Of a stretch of DNA of 64,000 nucleotides, positions 29,281-37,765 are shown one piece after another. Each line of letters opens with the position of its first letter. Position 1 is the stretch's first letter. Position numbers and translations under genes: made by a program. The stretch comes from Vibrio nigripulchritudo ATCC 27043 (lineage in GTDB: Bacteria > Pseudomonadota > Gammaproteobacteria > Enterobacterales > Vibrionaceae), in contig NZ_AFWJ01000112.1 of assembly GCF_000222685.1 (NCBI RefSeq), positions 124,001-188,000 on the forward strand, written 5' to 3'. The notes beneath the pieces were generated by a model, which made no database searches, was not told the DNA's origin, and saw only the letters and a list, made by a program, of their open reading frames with translations.

Positions 29281-30960
29281 TTACTTAACTGGTTTTAGGT
29301 CCAGTACGTGAAGTAGACGCTCAGGGATGCCAGACCAGATGTTTGGACGACCCTTAGGATTCTTCTCGCTCCACCAGCCAGCGAAACGAGTTGTGTTGTA
29401 TTGGTACATGTAAGCACCAGACATCACAGGAACCGTAACTTGGTTAGATGCGATAATTTGCTGAATACCGTGAGCAATTTCTAGCTGCTCGTTCTTGTCT
29501 GCAGTCTTGTAGAAGCTGTCTAGAAGTGAATCTAGCTTGCTGTCTTTGAAGAAGTGCATCGCGAAACGAGGCATACCAGCACCGTCTTGAAGGTTTGAGT
29601 TGTACGCACTGTTCCAGTAAGTGTATGGATCTGCACCGTGGAAGTAGTTGGTGTATGCAACGTCGTAAGTACCTTCAAGCATAGCTTGGTTGTACACAGA
29701 GAAGTCAGGAGTACGAGCACGTGCTTTGATGCCCACTTCTTCTAGTTGCTCAACAGCTAGCTGTACAGTGTTGTTGAAGTCAGTCCAACCGTTAGGAGAT
29801 TGAATCAATAGCTCGAAAGATTTACCTGATGGCGTGTCAACAAAACCGTCTTTGTTTACGTCTTTGAAGCCCGCTTTTTTCAGAAGTTCTTTAGCGCCTT
29901 CAACATTGTACGTGTTGTAACCTTTGTACTTGTTGTGAGTCTTTTCATCAGACCAAGCTTCAAACGCGTAGCCAAGACCAGATGCGAAGTCATTCACTGT
30001 ACCGCCACCGTAGAATGCGATGTCGATAATAGTTTGACGGTCAAGAGCCATTGAGAACGCACGACGGAAGTCAACGTTATTTAGCGCTTCGTTTTTCGCT
30101 GCGTCTGGGTGCTTGAAGTTAACAACAAACGCCTGAGTACCTGCTGGTGGGTACCAGTAGTGGTGTTTAGGGCTTGCTGCTGCGTAAGTACGGTCGATGT
30201 CAGGAATGAACGAAGATGTCCAGTCCATTTCGCTGTTTACAACTTTACCCAGGAACTGGTCGTTGTTTGCGATTTGAGGAACACGTAGACAGTCTACATC
30301 TAGGTTATCGTTGTCCCAGTAGTTAGGGTTACGACACTGAACGTAAAGTTGAGGTGTGAACGTAGCGATTTCAGTGAACGGACCAGAACCAACAGGGTTT
30401 TCGTTCATGAACGTTGTTGGATCTTCAACTTTAGACCAAACGTGCTCAGGTACGATAGAAACTTTTGCAATTTCGTAAGGTACGTTGGAGTTAGCTTCAG
30501 TCAAACGGAAACGAACTTTGTATTCGTCGATTTTCTCAACGTTCGCTACCCAGTTGTTTGTGCCGTGCTGGTCAAGTGCTGGTGTGTTCTTCACTAAGTC
30601 GAAAGAGAAGACTACGTCGTCAGCAGTGAATTTTTCGCCGTCAGACCATTTCACACCCTTACGGATGTCAAACGTAACGCTCATTAGGTCATCAGACATT
30701 TTGTAATCTGATGCAAGACGCATTACTGGCGTGTTGCCGTGCATTTCATTAAATACAACTAGTGGCTCGTATAGGAAGTCCCAAGTTGTATGTAGATGAG
30801 TTGCGCCCAAGAAAGGGTTGAAGTTACGAACGAATGTTGTGAACTCTTTAGGGTGGATAGTCAGTTCACTACGTTCTGCAGCTGAAACTACTGGAGCTAC
30901 AGAAGTTGCTGCAGCAACTACTGCAACTGCTAGCGCTGTCTTCTTAATATTGGCAAGCAT
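29281..30960 (-). CDS. cbp: Periplasmic chitin oligosaccharide-binding protein (CBP)
   Basis: Solute-binding protein of the peptide/nickel (SBP_bac_5) family, 559 residues, with a cleavable signal peptide (MLANIKKTALAVAVVAAAT..., cleavage after VSA near 26-27). It is the ortholog of VC0620. In V. cholerae this protein both feeds (GlcNAc)2 to the ABC importer and holds the sensor ChiS inactive until chitin oligomers are bound. It is the first gene of the chb operon, with the regulatory region upstream and strongly optimised codons. It is not a peptide-binding protein in this context. Confidence 0.94.
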   Translation of the reverse strand: MLANIKKTALAVAVVAAATSVAPVVSAAERSELTIHPKEFTTFVRNFNPFLGATHLHTTWDFLYEPLVVFNEMHGNTPVMRLASDYKMSDDLMSVTFDIRKGVKWSDGEKFTADDVVFSFDLVKNTPALDQHGTNNWVANVEKIDEYKVRFRLTEANSNVPYEIAKVSIVPEHVWSKVEDPTTFMNENPVGSGPFTEIATFTPQLYVQCRNPNYWDNDNLDVDCLRVPQIANNDQFLGKVVNSEMDWTSSFIPDIDRTYAAASPKHHYWYPPAGTQAFVVNFKHPDAAKNEALNNVDFRRAFSMALDRQTIIDIAFYGGGTVNDFASGLGYAFEAWSDEKTHNKYKGYNTYNVEGAKELLKKAGFKDVNKDGFVDTPSGKSFELLIQSPNGWTDFNNTVQLAVEQLEEVGIKARARTPDFSVYNQAMLEGTYDVAYTNYFHGADPYTYWNSAYNSNLQDGAGMPRFAMHFFKDSKLDSLLDSFYKTADKNEQLEIAHGIQQIIASNQVTVPVMSGAYMYQYNTTRFAGWWSEKNPKGRPNIWSGIPERLLHVLDLKPVK

Positions 30961-31050
30961 AGCTGTTCCTTACTCATTGCTTTTATTTCACTAAATGGAT
31001 GTGAATGTCATCAATTGATAAACACTCGCCGTGGCTATCCCAACATCCCT

Positions 31051-31078
31051 CCAACTTCAAGAAATTGAGAGAAGTTGG
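31051..31078 (-). repeat. Inverted repeat in the chb leader
   Basis: CCAACTTC (31051-31058) and GAAGTTGG (31071-31078) form a perfect 8-bp stem with a 12-base loop, about 90 bases before the binding-protein start. It could be a 5' untranslated hairpin or an operator. Confidence 0.4.
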
Positions 31079-31144
31079 GTGGCCTATAGCCGTCGGTCAA
31101 GGCTAAGAAAACACCCGTACGCGTAAATGGTCAAACGGGTAGTC

Positions 31145-31245
31145 CGTTAAAAACGTTAAAACGCCTTTTAACTACGTCATAAACGTCAAAATGACGATTT
31201 TGACTTAAGAATAGGTCTCATTTTGTCTTGTGAGCACTGTCAAAA
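31145..31245 (-). promoter_or_regulatory. chb control region with a cluster of GTYAAAA half-sites
   Basis: GTTAAAA or GTCAAAA occurs at 31146-31152, 31155-31161, 31185-31191 and 31239-31245, and inverted at 31166-31172 and 31198-31204. The core AAACGTCAAAA-TGACGA-TTTTGAC (31181-31204) shares its central 14 bases with the region upstream of chiS. This is a candidate operator array for ChiS, which is known in V. cholerae to bind the chb promoter directly. The assignment to ChiS is inference. Confidence 0.5.
31229..31244. promoter_or_regulatory. Candidate CRP (or SlmA) site upstream of chb
   Basis: TGTGA-GCACTG-TCAAA matches the CRP consensus TGTGA-N6-TCACA at nine of ten positions. The core GTGAGCACT also resembles the SlmA half-site GTGAGnnCT. 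SlmA is a known co-activator of chb in V. cholerae and CRP a likely input, so both are plausible. Confidence 0.45.
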
Positions 31246-31646
31246 AAAATCGAAGTGTCTTTAAGTGGAGTTAGTGTTTACTTACTTTTTTGGCTTTTAT
31301 ATTTAATGCTATTTCTTTATTTCAATATTATAGAGATCTTACTCACTATCCACTTTTATCGTTAATTTACGTCGATAAAATTATTCTGACAATTTGTTGT
31401 GACTAACTTCTCAAACAGATAACAAAACTGGAGTTGTAGTGACGATATTCGATATTTTTCGCTAAAAATGACACTGTTTTTATGCGTTTTAGATAGGTTA
31501 TTTTAACGGGTGAAATAACATGGATTCACGCAAGAACAGAAGTAAAATGGAATGACATTACTAATGTGATTTGAAGGTTTTCAGAGTACCTTAATTTATG
31601 AGGAGATAGGTTGGATAAGAAGAGAATTACCACTAGCAGCATGGTA
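31246..31646. other. Non-coding stretch between chb control region and chiS terminator
   Basis: AT-rich, about 400 bases, with no convincing gene. It holds an inverted repeat GTTATTT / AAATAAC (31497-31503, 31513-31519). A possible 33-codon frame starts at TTG 31611 with GAGGAG five bases upstream, but it runs through the chiS terminator and into the chiS stop. V. cholerae has a small hypothetical gene (VC0621) at this place. I do not call one here. Confidence 0.4.
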
Positions 31647-31682
31647 AGAAAAAGCCAGTCAAACGAAAATGTTCGACTGGCT
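31647..31682 (-). terminator. Terminator of chiS
   Basis: On the minus strand AGCCAGTC(G)AAC pairs with GTT(T)GACTGGCT, followed by TTTTTCTT. Confidence 0.85.
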
Positions 31683-31706
31683 TATAAGGTGATTCAGAAT
31701 GCGGAT

Positions 31707-34700
31707 TTATGAGGTAAGGAGTTTTTGCAATTTATCCCGCAGGCTAACCAGTTTGTCACGCTGTGCGCCAGGCGTATGGCAGTTATCCAGAATAAACTCG
31801 ATAGAGTTCAATACCGTCCGCCAGCGTGGAGTTTTTGGCAGAGTTTCAACACGAAGGTATTTATCCAGTGTTCTAGTTTGCAGCGTGCTGCGATCAAGGT
31901 AGACGCGCCATAAGCCACTCTGTTCTGCGAAGGAGAATTTGGTTTGCCCCGTTTCCGATTCCCAGTAGTCAATCGCAGTTGACATTGAATCAACCAGAAT
32001 CTCTCTCATGAGCTCTGTCTTGTCTCCACCACGACCAGACACTTTATCTGCGATTCGCGTAAACTCGCCGCCCAGTTCTTTAAGCTGTTGCAGTTTGCCT
32101 TTGTCTCCTTCAAACGCATAGCTGGACAGGGCTTCAACTGCTGTTTCCAGATTATTAATGCGGGTTGCGTTAATGCCTCCGCCTACATTGAATATGTACA
32201 TATACTGGATGTCAGAGCCTTCTGGCAGCTTCAATACATCCGCTGAAAGGTGTTCACGCCTGTCGTCAATGTAGACGTCAATTCCGCCGCAGAAGTGTTC
32301 CTGAGATAGGTTGAGGTATTTCGGTGCGATGACTTCATCGCCGTTTGAACGTTTGAGCTGCTCTTGAGTTCGTTTAAATAGCTTAGATGCCGCCTCGTTT
32401 GCAAACCGTATTCTGCCATCGCCCCTAAGGCACAGAATGGCTTCAGGTGCCGATTCAAGCTGTTCTAGCAATCTGCCTTGTGTTTCCAGCAGGTTTGCTT
32501 CTACTAGTGCTCTTTGCTTAAGCTCTGCCTGAAGCTTGTCGTTTTCAATTCGACGAAGTTCCGCCTTACTTGCTGAGAGATGAGCTTTGATTCGAGAAGC
32601 CAGCTCGAGTTTGTTGAATGGCTTCGTTAAATAGTCATTCGCCCCGCTGTCGAACCCTTTGATTCGGTCGTTGGTCTGGCTTAGCGCGGTAAGCATAATG
32701 ACCGGCAGCTCAGATAAGTCATAGCTCAGACGAACCTGCTCGCAAACCTGATAGCCACTCAATCCTGGCATCATCACGTCTAATAACAGCAGTTCTGGCT
32801 TTTCCTGCTGAACCAGTTCCAGAGTCTCGGTGCCATCTTTTGCCGCTTTCACCCTGTATCCTTCCATTCGCAGGAAGCTGTCCAGAATTTGCAGGTTCAC
32901 CGGTTCATCATCCGCGACCACAATAAGTGGACCTTCTGGGTTTTCTGGCAATGAATTGTCTTCTGGTGATGAGTTTTCATTTGCTTCTGGCAACTGGAAA
33001 TGATTCTGTTCTCCAAGCTGCTTCGACGTTGATATCTCTGCATCTGACGCTAGCGGTAAAGAGAAGCTAAAGGTGGTACCAACAAGAGGCTGACTGCTGA
33101 CATAGAGTGTCCCTCCCATCAGTTCGATCAACTGCCGACTGATAGACAAGCCTAATCCCGCCCCCTGACGGTAACGGCTAGAGTCCTGACCCGCCTGAAT
33201 GAGGGGCTCAAAAATGTGCTCCAGCTGCTCAGCCGGAATCCCCTGACCTGTATCAACCACCTGAACCCGGAGTTTATCGTCCAGCACTGTAGCGGAAATG
33301 ACGATTTTACCTTCAGAGGTGTACTTAATAGCATTACCTATCAGGTTGTAGAGAACCTGTTCTAAACGCTGCGGATCAGCGGATACTAAAGGCAAATCCA
33401 TCGGAACTTGATTAATGATGCGAATCGATTTGTTGCCCAGCAAATGCTGTGAAAGTTCCAGTACCAAGCGTGTCGAGGACGAGAGGTTAACGGCGGCAGC
33501 CTGAATATCGAGGCTGCCGTAGCGCATTTTGTGATAGTCCAGAAGATCATCAACCAGAGTTGCAAGACGTTGACCACTATTAATGATGATATCGAGCTGA
33601 TGTTTCTGATTTGCAGGTATTGGTCCGTTCGCTCCGCTGATTAACGCCTCTGCAATACCCACCATCCCATGCAATGGTGTACGGAGCTCGTGCGAGGTAG
33701 TTGCCAGGAATTCATCTTTCAGTTTGTTGGCCAGTTGAAGCTCGTCATTCTGGTTTTGAATCACTTTCAGATGGGCTTCTAGCTCTTCATTTTGTGATTT
33801 GATAGTGAGGATCTTCTCACGGATAGAGCGCTGCATTCGCTGGAAACTGACCGCCAGACGACCAATTTCGTCTTTGCGGCGTGTTTCAAACATCACTTCG
33901 TCGAGATCACCAGCCGAAACCCTTTCCGCTGACCAGGTTAGTTTTAAAAGCGGGGACGTAATGAAGTTAGAAAGATAATGGGAACAGATCACCACGAGGA
34001 TAATGGCGATCAACATGGCCACCACGAATACTTTTTCTAGCTGCTGAATCCGAGCAAACGCCTCAGCTTCGGTTCTTTCCGCAATCAATGCCCACTCAAT
34101 ATTCTGGATCTTAATGCTGGTGTAAGCCGCAATAATGCTTTCGCCTGCGGTATTGATAAAGGTTCTGACTGAGGTTTGCCCGTTAAGGGCGCGGTCAATG
34201 ATCTCACTACTTTTGTCAATTTCTTCCTGAGTGACGTTAAAAACACGAGCCTGTTTGTCACTACCAACCAAGAATGCCTTGATGGCTTTACGCGCGGCAG
34301 TATCTTCAAACAGAGAAATCAGCTTGGTGCTAGGCAAACGGAATAGGGCATAACTGTGCAGGTATTCTTGCTGGATGATAGGCGCGGCAAACCACGCGAT
34401 GTGCTCACTGCCCTCTAGTGCAAAATCCGACATCACAATTGGCGTAATGTCTGGCGTGTCTTTCTGCTTTTTCACCAGAGATTTTATTGCCTGAAAAGTT
34501 TCACCGAGGTTGCTGTCCCGATACTTTCCAGAACCCAGATTCGTACCATAATTGTTGTGCTTGTTGAGTGAGTAAACGACGTTTCCATCCAGATCGACCA
34601 GCAAGATGTCGTCAAAGTCACTGCGTTTCAAAAGATCAACGTAACGTCGATGGTAACGCTTGTGCATTAAGCGATAACGTTCGCTGCCCTGGTAATCATC

Positions 34701-35093
34701 AGACTCAGGCAAAATTGACGTTTTTATCTGATCCCCAGATCCTTCAATGTAACGCTGCTGCGCATACTCCCGCGATTGCTCAATCGTTTCGCCTAAGTTG
34801 CTGAAAGCATTGATAAGGCCGTAAAAACGACCACCACTGTTATAAGCCAGTTCGGAACGGACAAAACCCATTACTTCGGATTCTTTTGCATCGAAATAAT
34901 CGACAAGTTGTTGTTTTTTCGTATCTCGAACTGAAAGAAGGTGAGAAGTACTCTGCTCCTGCAAATCTTTACTATGAGACTGCAAAAAGAAGAGAGCAAT
35001 TAAAGTCAGCGGCGTAATACTGAGGACAAGAAATGCCACCATTAAAGTATGCTGAAGACGTTTAAATTTTTGTTTTTTATTAGATTTAAACAT
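31707..35093 (-). CDS. chiS: ChiS, chitin sensor hybrid histidine kinase and DNA-binding regulator
   Basis: Inner-membrane regulator of chitin utilisation, 1128 residues, ortholog of VC0622. It has a membrane segment at about 15-37, a periplasmic sensor domain (38-350), a second segment (about 354-374), HAMP (to 428) and a coiled coil. HisKA follows with His468 in ATTSHELRTPLHG, then HATPase (N box NLIGNAIKYT, G boxes DTGQGIP and GAGLGLS). A receiver domain with Asp772 in LLLLDVMMPG precedes a C-terminal region of about 280 residues. Work on V. cholerae showed that this C-terminal region binds the chb promoter directly, that the kinase role is dispensable, and that apo-CBP represses ChiS through the periplasmic domain. 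The gene has its own promoter and terminator. Confidence 0.95.
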   Translation of the reverse strand: MFKSNKKQKFKRLQHTLMVAFLVLSITPLTLIALFFLQSHSKDLQEQSTSHLLSVRDTKKQQLVDYFDAKESEVMGFVRSELAYNSGGRFYGLINAFSNLGETIEQSREYAQQRYIEGSGDQIKTSILPESDDYQGSERYRLMHKRYHRRYVDLLKRSDFDDILLVDLDGNVVYSLNKHNNYGTNLGSGKYRDSNLGETFQAIKSLVKKQKDTPDITPIVMSDFALEGSEHIAWFAAPIIQQEYLHSYALFRLPSTKLISLFEDTAARKAIKAFLVGSDKQARVFNVTQEEIDKSSEIIDRALNGQTSVRTFINTAGESIIAAYTSIKIQNIEWALIAERTEAEAFARIQQLEKVFVVAMLIAIILVVICSHYLSNFITSPLLKLTWSAERVSAGDLDEVMFETRRKDEIGRLAVSFQRMQRSIREKILTIKSQNEELEAHLKVIQNQNDELQLANKLKDEFLATTSHELRTPLHGMVGIAEALISGANGPIPANQKHQLDIIINSGQRLATLVDDLLDYHKMRYGSLDIQAAAVNLSSSTRLVLELSQHLLGNKSIRIINQVPMDLPLVSADPQRLEQVLYNLIGNAIKYTSEGKIVISATVLDDKLRVQVVDTGQGIPAEQLEHIFEPLIQAGQDSSRYRQGAGLGLSISRQLIELMGGTLYVSSQPLVGTTFSFSLPLASDAEISTSKQLGEQNHFQLPEANENSSPEDNSLPENPEGPLIVVADDEPVNLQILDSFLRMEGYRVKAAKDGTETLELVQQEKPELLLLDVMMPGLSGYQVCEQVRLSYDLSELPVIMLTALSQTNDRIKGFDSGANDYLTKPFNKLELASRIKAHLSASKAELRRIENDKLQAELKQRALVEANLLETQGRLLEQLESAPEAILCLRGDGRIRFANEAASKLFKRTQEQLKRSNGDEVIAPKYLNLSQEHFCGGIDVYIDDRREHLSADVLKLPEGSDIQYMYIFNVGGGINATRINNLETAVEALSSYAFEGDKGKLQQLKELGGEFTRIADKVSGRGGDKTELMREILVDSMSTAIDYWESETGQTKFSFAEQSGLWRVYLDRSTLQTRTLDKYLRVETLPKTPRWRTVLNSIEFILDNCHTPGAQRDKLVSLRDKLQKLLTS

Positions 35094-35286
35094 AGGAGTC
35101 GTTTAAATAAGCCTAGTGCAACGTCCGTTTTGCCGGGGCGGGCTCGGCAAATGCGACAAAACAGAAAATGACGATTTTAACGTTTATACGAGGTTTTTTT
35201 TCTTAATCAAGTAAGTGCAATACAAAGCGTGGGCAATAACGCAAAAATTAAATGAGATAGATTGAAAGTGTTAGTACATATGAAGC
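35094..35286 (-). promoter_or_regulatory. chiS upstream region with shared operator motif
   Basis: AAAATGACGATTTT at 35165-35178 is identical to 31188-31201 in the chb control region. Overlapping it, TTTTAACGTTT (35175-35185) is the exact inverse of AAACGTTAAAA (31151-31161). Closer to chiS a GC-rich hairpin TTGCCG / CGGCAA (35130-35135, 35145-35150) stands out in AT-rich DNA. Together these suggest that chiS is controlled by the same factor as chb, possibly by ChiS itself. Confidence 0.45.
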
Positions 35287-35292
35287 AAAGGG

Positions 35293-35316
35293 CGCCAGCG
35301 GTTTCAGCCACTGGCG
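35293..35316 (-). terminator. Terminator-like hairpin after rsmC
   Basis: On the minus strand CGCCAGTGG pairs with CCGCTGGCG (one G-U pair, loop CTGAAA), followed by CCCTTTGCTTC. The stem is strong and the T-tract weak. Confidence 0.55.
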
Positions 35317-35333
35317 AAAGCTTATGGAGGAAT

Positions 35334-36362
35334 TTAGTTTGTCTTGTTTGCCTGATAGATCGCGAATTTATTGGTTTTCTCTACCAAAACACACTCACCA
35401 AATGCTTCTTCAATGATTGGTGGGTATTTGAGAAAGCTATTGGCAACAATATGCAATTTACCATTCTGGCTGAGGTAGTCAGGCGCATCGGCAAGCAGTG
35501 TTTCCGTCGCGCTGTAGCTGGTATCCAGCCCAGAATGGAAAGGGGGGTTGGAAATCAGAAAGTCGAATCCGGCGTCAATGTCTGAATATACATCGGTTGG
35601 GATAACATTCCCTTTCAAACCGTTTGCTTCGAGTGTTGCTTTTGATGAAGCAACAGCCAATGCGCTGACATCACACATAGTGAGGGCAATTTCTGGGTAT
35701 TGCATTGCCATAGTCGCGCCAATCACACCAGCACCGCAACCAAAGTCCAACACTTTTCCTTTCAGTTCAGGAAGGGTCTTGAGTAAAAGCTGCGTGCCCA
35801 CATCAAACTCGCCATGACTGAATACTCCGGGCAAGCTTTTGATCACGACATCTTGCCCATTGATTGGCAAGGTATAGGATTTAAACCAGTCGGCTAACTC
35901 AAATGGTGCAGGTTCGCTAGTACACTGTCCCCAGTAAAATGAGCACCTTCGGGCTGAATCGTATTTTTTAATTACGCCATAAGGCTTGAAGAACTTCTCA
36001 ATACTCTTAATGCCAGAGCGATTTTCACCGACGACGACAATTTCAGTCCCCTGACCCAAGTGGTTCATCAACATTGCAAGCAGGTATTCCGCCTCTGCTT
36101 TGGCTTTTGGCCAGTAAAGCAGCACTAAGTCTGCATTGGTCTGCTCCGTAAATGCTTCAGAAAAAACGCGCGTTACATTTGGGTGTTTTTCATACTGACG
36201 AAAGTAGCCATAGTGCGTCGTAAAAACGGTGACGCTTTCGCAATGTTTGGCGAGATCGAGTGGGAATAGGTCTTCTGCTTCGCCAGCAACCAACACATGT
36301 TTTCCTTCAAAGTATTCAAGGTTGCGCTCTGCAATCTGGCTTGGGGCGGTGTATGCCGACAT
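35334..36362 (-). CDS. rsmC: 16S rRNA (guanine1207-N2)-methyltransferase RsmC
   Basis: SAM-dependent methyltransferase acting on G1207 of 16S rRNA in the 30S subunit. It has 342 residues in the RsmC two-domain form: a degenerate N-terminal methyltransferase-like half and an active C-terminal half. The latter carries the SAM loop [16 protein letters not shown] and the catalytic NPPFHSG. It is transcribed toward chiS but separated from it by a hairpin and the chiS promoter. Gene order rsmC next to chiS is shared with V. cholerae. Confidence 0.94.
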   Translation of the reverse strand: MSAYTAPSQIAERNLEYFEGKHVLVAGEAEDLFPLDLAKHCESVTVFTTHYGYFRQYEKHPNVTRVFSEAFTEQTNADLVLLYWPKAKAEAEYLLAMLMNHLGQGTEIVVVGENRSGIKSIEKFFKPYGVIKKYDSARRCSFYWGQCTSEPAPFELADWFKSYTLPINGQDVVIKSLPGVFSHGEFDVGTQLLLKTLPELKGKVLDFGCGAGVIGATMAMQYPEIALTMCDVSALAVASSKATLEANGLKGNVIPTDVYSDIDAGFDFLISNPPFHSGLDTSYSATETLLADAPDYLSQNGKLHIVANSFLKYPPIIEEAFGECVLVEKTNKFAIYQANKTN

Positions 36363-36441
36363 GGATGGAATCTCGATAAAAAAAGATGGTCGGATTCTCG
36401 CATAATCCGACCATCGCTTGAAGCTTAATAGAATGAAAAAA

Positions 36442-37560
36442 CTAGCTGTTGTCTTGCTTGTTAAGGAAAGTCTGGAACTCTTCCTCGTAAATCTTAAACA
36501 GCACCATGGTAATCGCGAAGATCAACGGACCATAAATCAACCCGATCAGCCCGAACAAGTGGATCCCCCCCAGTAGTGAGAAGAAGATCATCAGGGTATT
36601 CATGCCCGCGCTGCCTTGCATCAACAAGGGTCTGAGAACATTATCAATGGAACCGACAATCACCACACTCCAAATGGTGAGGAATATTGCCCAGCCTGTG
36701 TCACCAGTAAAGAAGAGGTAAATTACGGCTGGGATCCAGATTAACGCGGTACCCACAATAGGGATAAATGAAGCGAATCCCATCATCGTACCCCAGAATA
36801 GCCCGGGGAACCCTGCCAGCCACATGCCAATACCGCCAGCTAGACCTTGTGCTATTGCGGTAAGAAAAGAACCTAATACTGCCGATTTTGAGACTTTCTC
36901 TATCTCTTCCAGTAATCGATCTTCCTGGCTGCGAGAAAGAGGAAGGATATGGCGCACCGCCGTGATGATTTTGTCGTGATCTCTTAACAAGAAGAACAGC
37001 ACAAACAGCATCAAAAGGAAGTCCATCAGAAAGTTAGTGGCATCTCCCAGCACTTTGGCACTGAAGGTAACCAATTGAGAACCAAACTGAGAGACAAATT
37101 CTGCGACTTTTTGGGCAATGTGCTGAGGGTCGATGTTATCAAACGGCAGGTATTCATTGACGAAGCTCAGCCCTTTTACAACGAGCGGGTGAGTTGTCGC
37201 TTCCTGTATCCCACCCTGAGTGATCCACTTGTAGGCATTTTGAGAAAAGCCTGAGCCTTGCTGAACAATTGCAGCGAATACAGCAAGCAGTGGCAGAACA
37301 ATGATCACTGTAAGCAAAATACACGACAGCACCGAAGCCGTGTTCTTGTAATTCGGCATCTTGTTTTCTAACCACTCATGGACCGGAAACATCAGCAGAG
37401 AAATAATGAATGCCAAGATGATGGAGTTGATGTAGGGCTGAACGAGTAAGTAACAGGCATAGCCAGCTACCAGCAAAGCCATGATCAGCACCCAGTGACT
37501 GGAAGACAGTTTCAGTTTGTCTGGCACAGTATTGACCTTATATCGGTTGGTATGTGCCAT
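36442..37560 (-). CDS. AI-2E family transporter (PerM/YdiK-type membrane protein)
   Basis: Polytopic inner-membrane protein of 372 residues with about eight hydrophobic segments. The AI-2E family signature [16 protein letters not shown] and a C-terminal loop rich in Gly/Leu ([18 protein letters not shown]) are visible. Despite the family name, most members are not autoinducer-2 exporters, and the substrate here is unknown. Its start is 52 bases from the start of a divergent 36-residue ORF, so they share a promoter region. Confidence 0.85.
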   Translation of the reverse strand: MAHTNRYKVNTVPDKLKLSSSHWVLIMALLVAGYACYLLVQPYINSIILAFIISLLMFPVHEWLENKMPNYKNTASVLSCILLTVIIVLPLLAVFAAIVQQGSGFSQNAYKWITQGGIQEATTHPLVVKGLSFVNEYLPFDNIDPQHIAQKVAEFVSQFGSQLVTFSAKVLGDATNFLMDFLLMLFVLFFLLRDHDKIITAVRHILPLSRSQEDRLLEEIEKVSKSAVLGSFLTAIAQGLAGGIGMWLAGFPGLFWGTMMGFASFIPIVGTALIWIPAVIYLFFTGDTGWAIFLTIWSVVIVGSIDNVLRPLLMQGSAGMNTLMIFFSLLGGIHLFGLIGLIYGPLIFAITMVLFKIYEEEFQTFLNKQDNS

Positions 37561-37612
37561 ATAATGGCTACAATACAGTCGGTTATCAACTGATTATAAG
37601 GCCATCTGGGAT

Positions 37613-37723
37613 ATGGGGTGTTGTAAGCAAGAGCAGGAATGTTCTAAATCTAGAAAGCCAATTCCTTGGTTTGCTATTTGTGTCGTTGTACTTTTGATCT
37701 TAGTGATTGTTAACTGGCAATAA
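37613..37723 (+). CDS. 36-residue single-pass membrane microprotein
   Basis: Short frame ATG to TAA encoding a basic, cysteine-rich head (MGCCKQEQECSKSRKP) and one clear hydrophobic helix (about residues 18-34) ending NWQ. The head has three cysteines (Cys3, Cys4, Cys10) and positive charge before the helix, which predicts a cytoplasmic N-terminus. The upstream GGGAT is a weak ribosome-binding site. It is divergent from the AI-2E family gene and ends against the hemL terminator, filling what would otherwise be an empty 205-base gap. I recognise no family. It may be a real small protein or a chance frame, but the clean helix argues for the former. Confidence 0.55.
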   Translation: MGCCKQEQECSKSRKPIPWFAICVVVLLILVIVNWQ

Positions 37724-37747
37724 AAAGGGCAGCGAATGCTGCCCCTA
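37722..37747 (-). terminator. Terminator of hemL
   Basis: On the minus strand GGGCAGC-ATTC-GCTGCCC forms a perfect stem followed by TTTTTATT. Confidence 0.85.
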
Positions 37748-37765
37748 TAAATTCAGTGTTTTCGG

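Noticed and set aside
36442-37560. Quorum-sensing AI-2 exporter
   Set aside because: The family name is historical; nothing in the sequence or context shows AI-2 transport, so only family membership is claimed.
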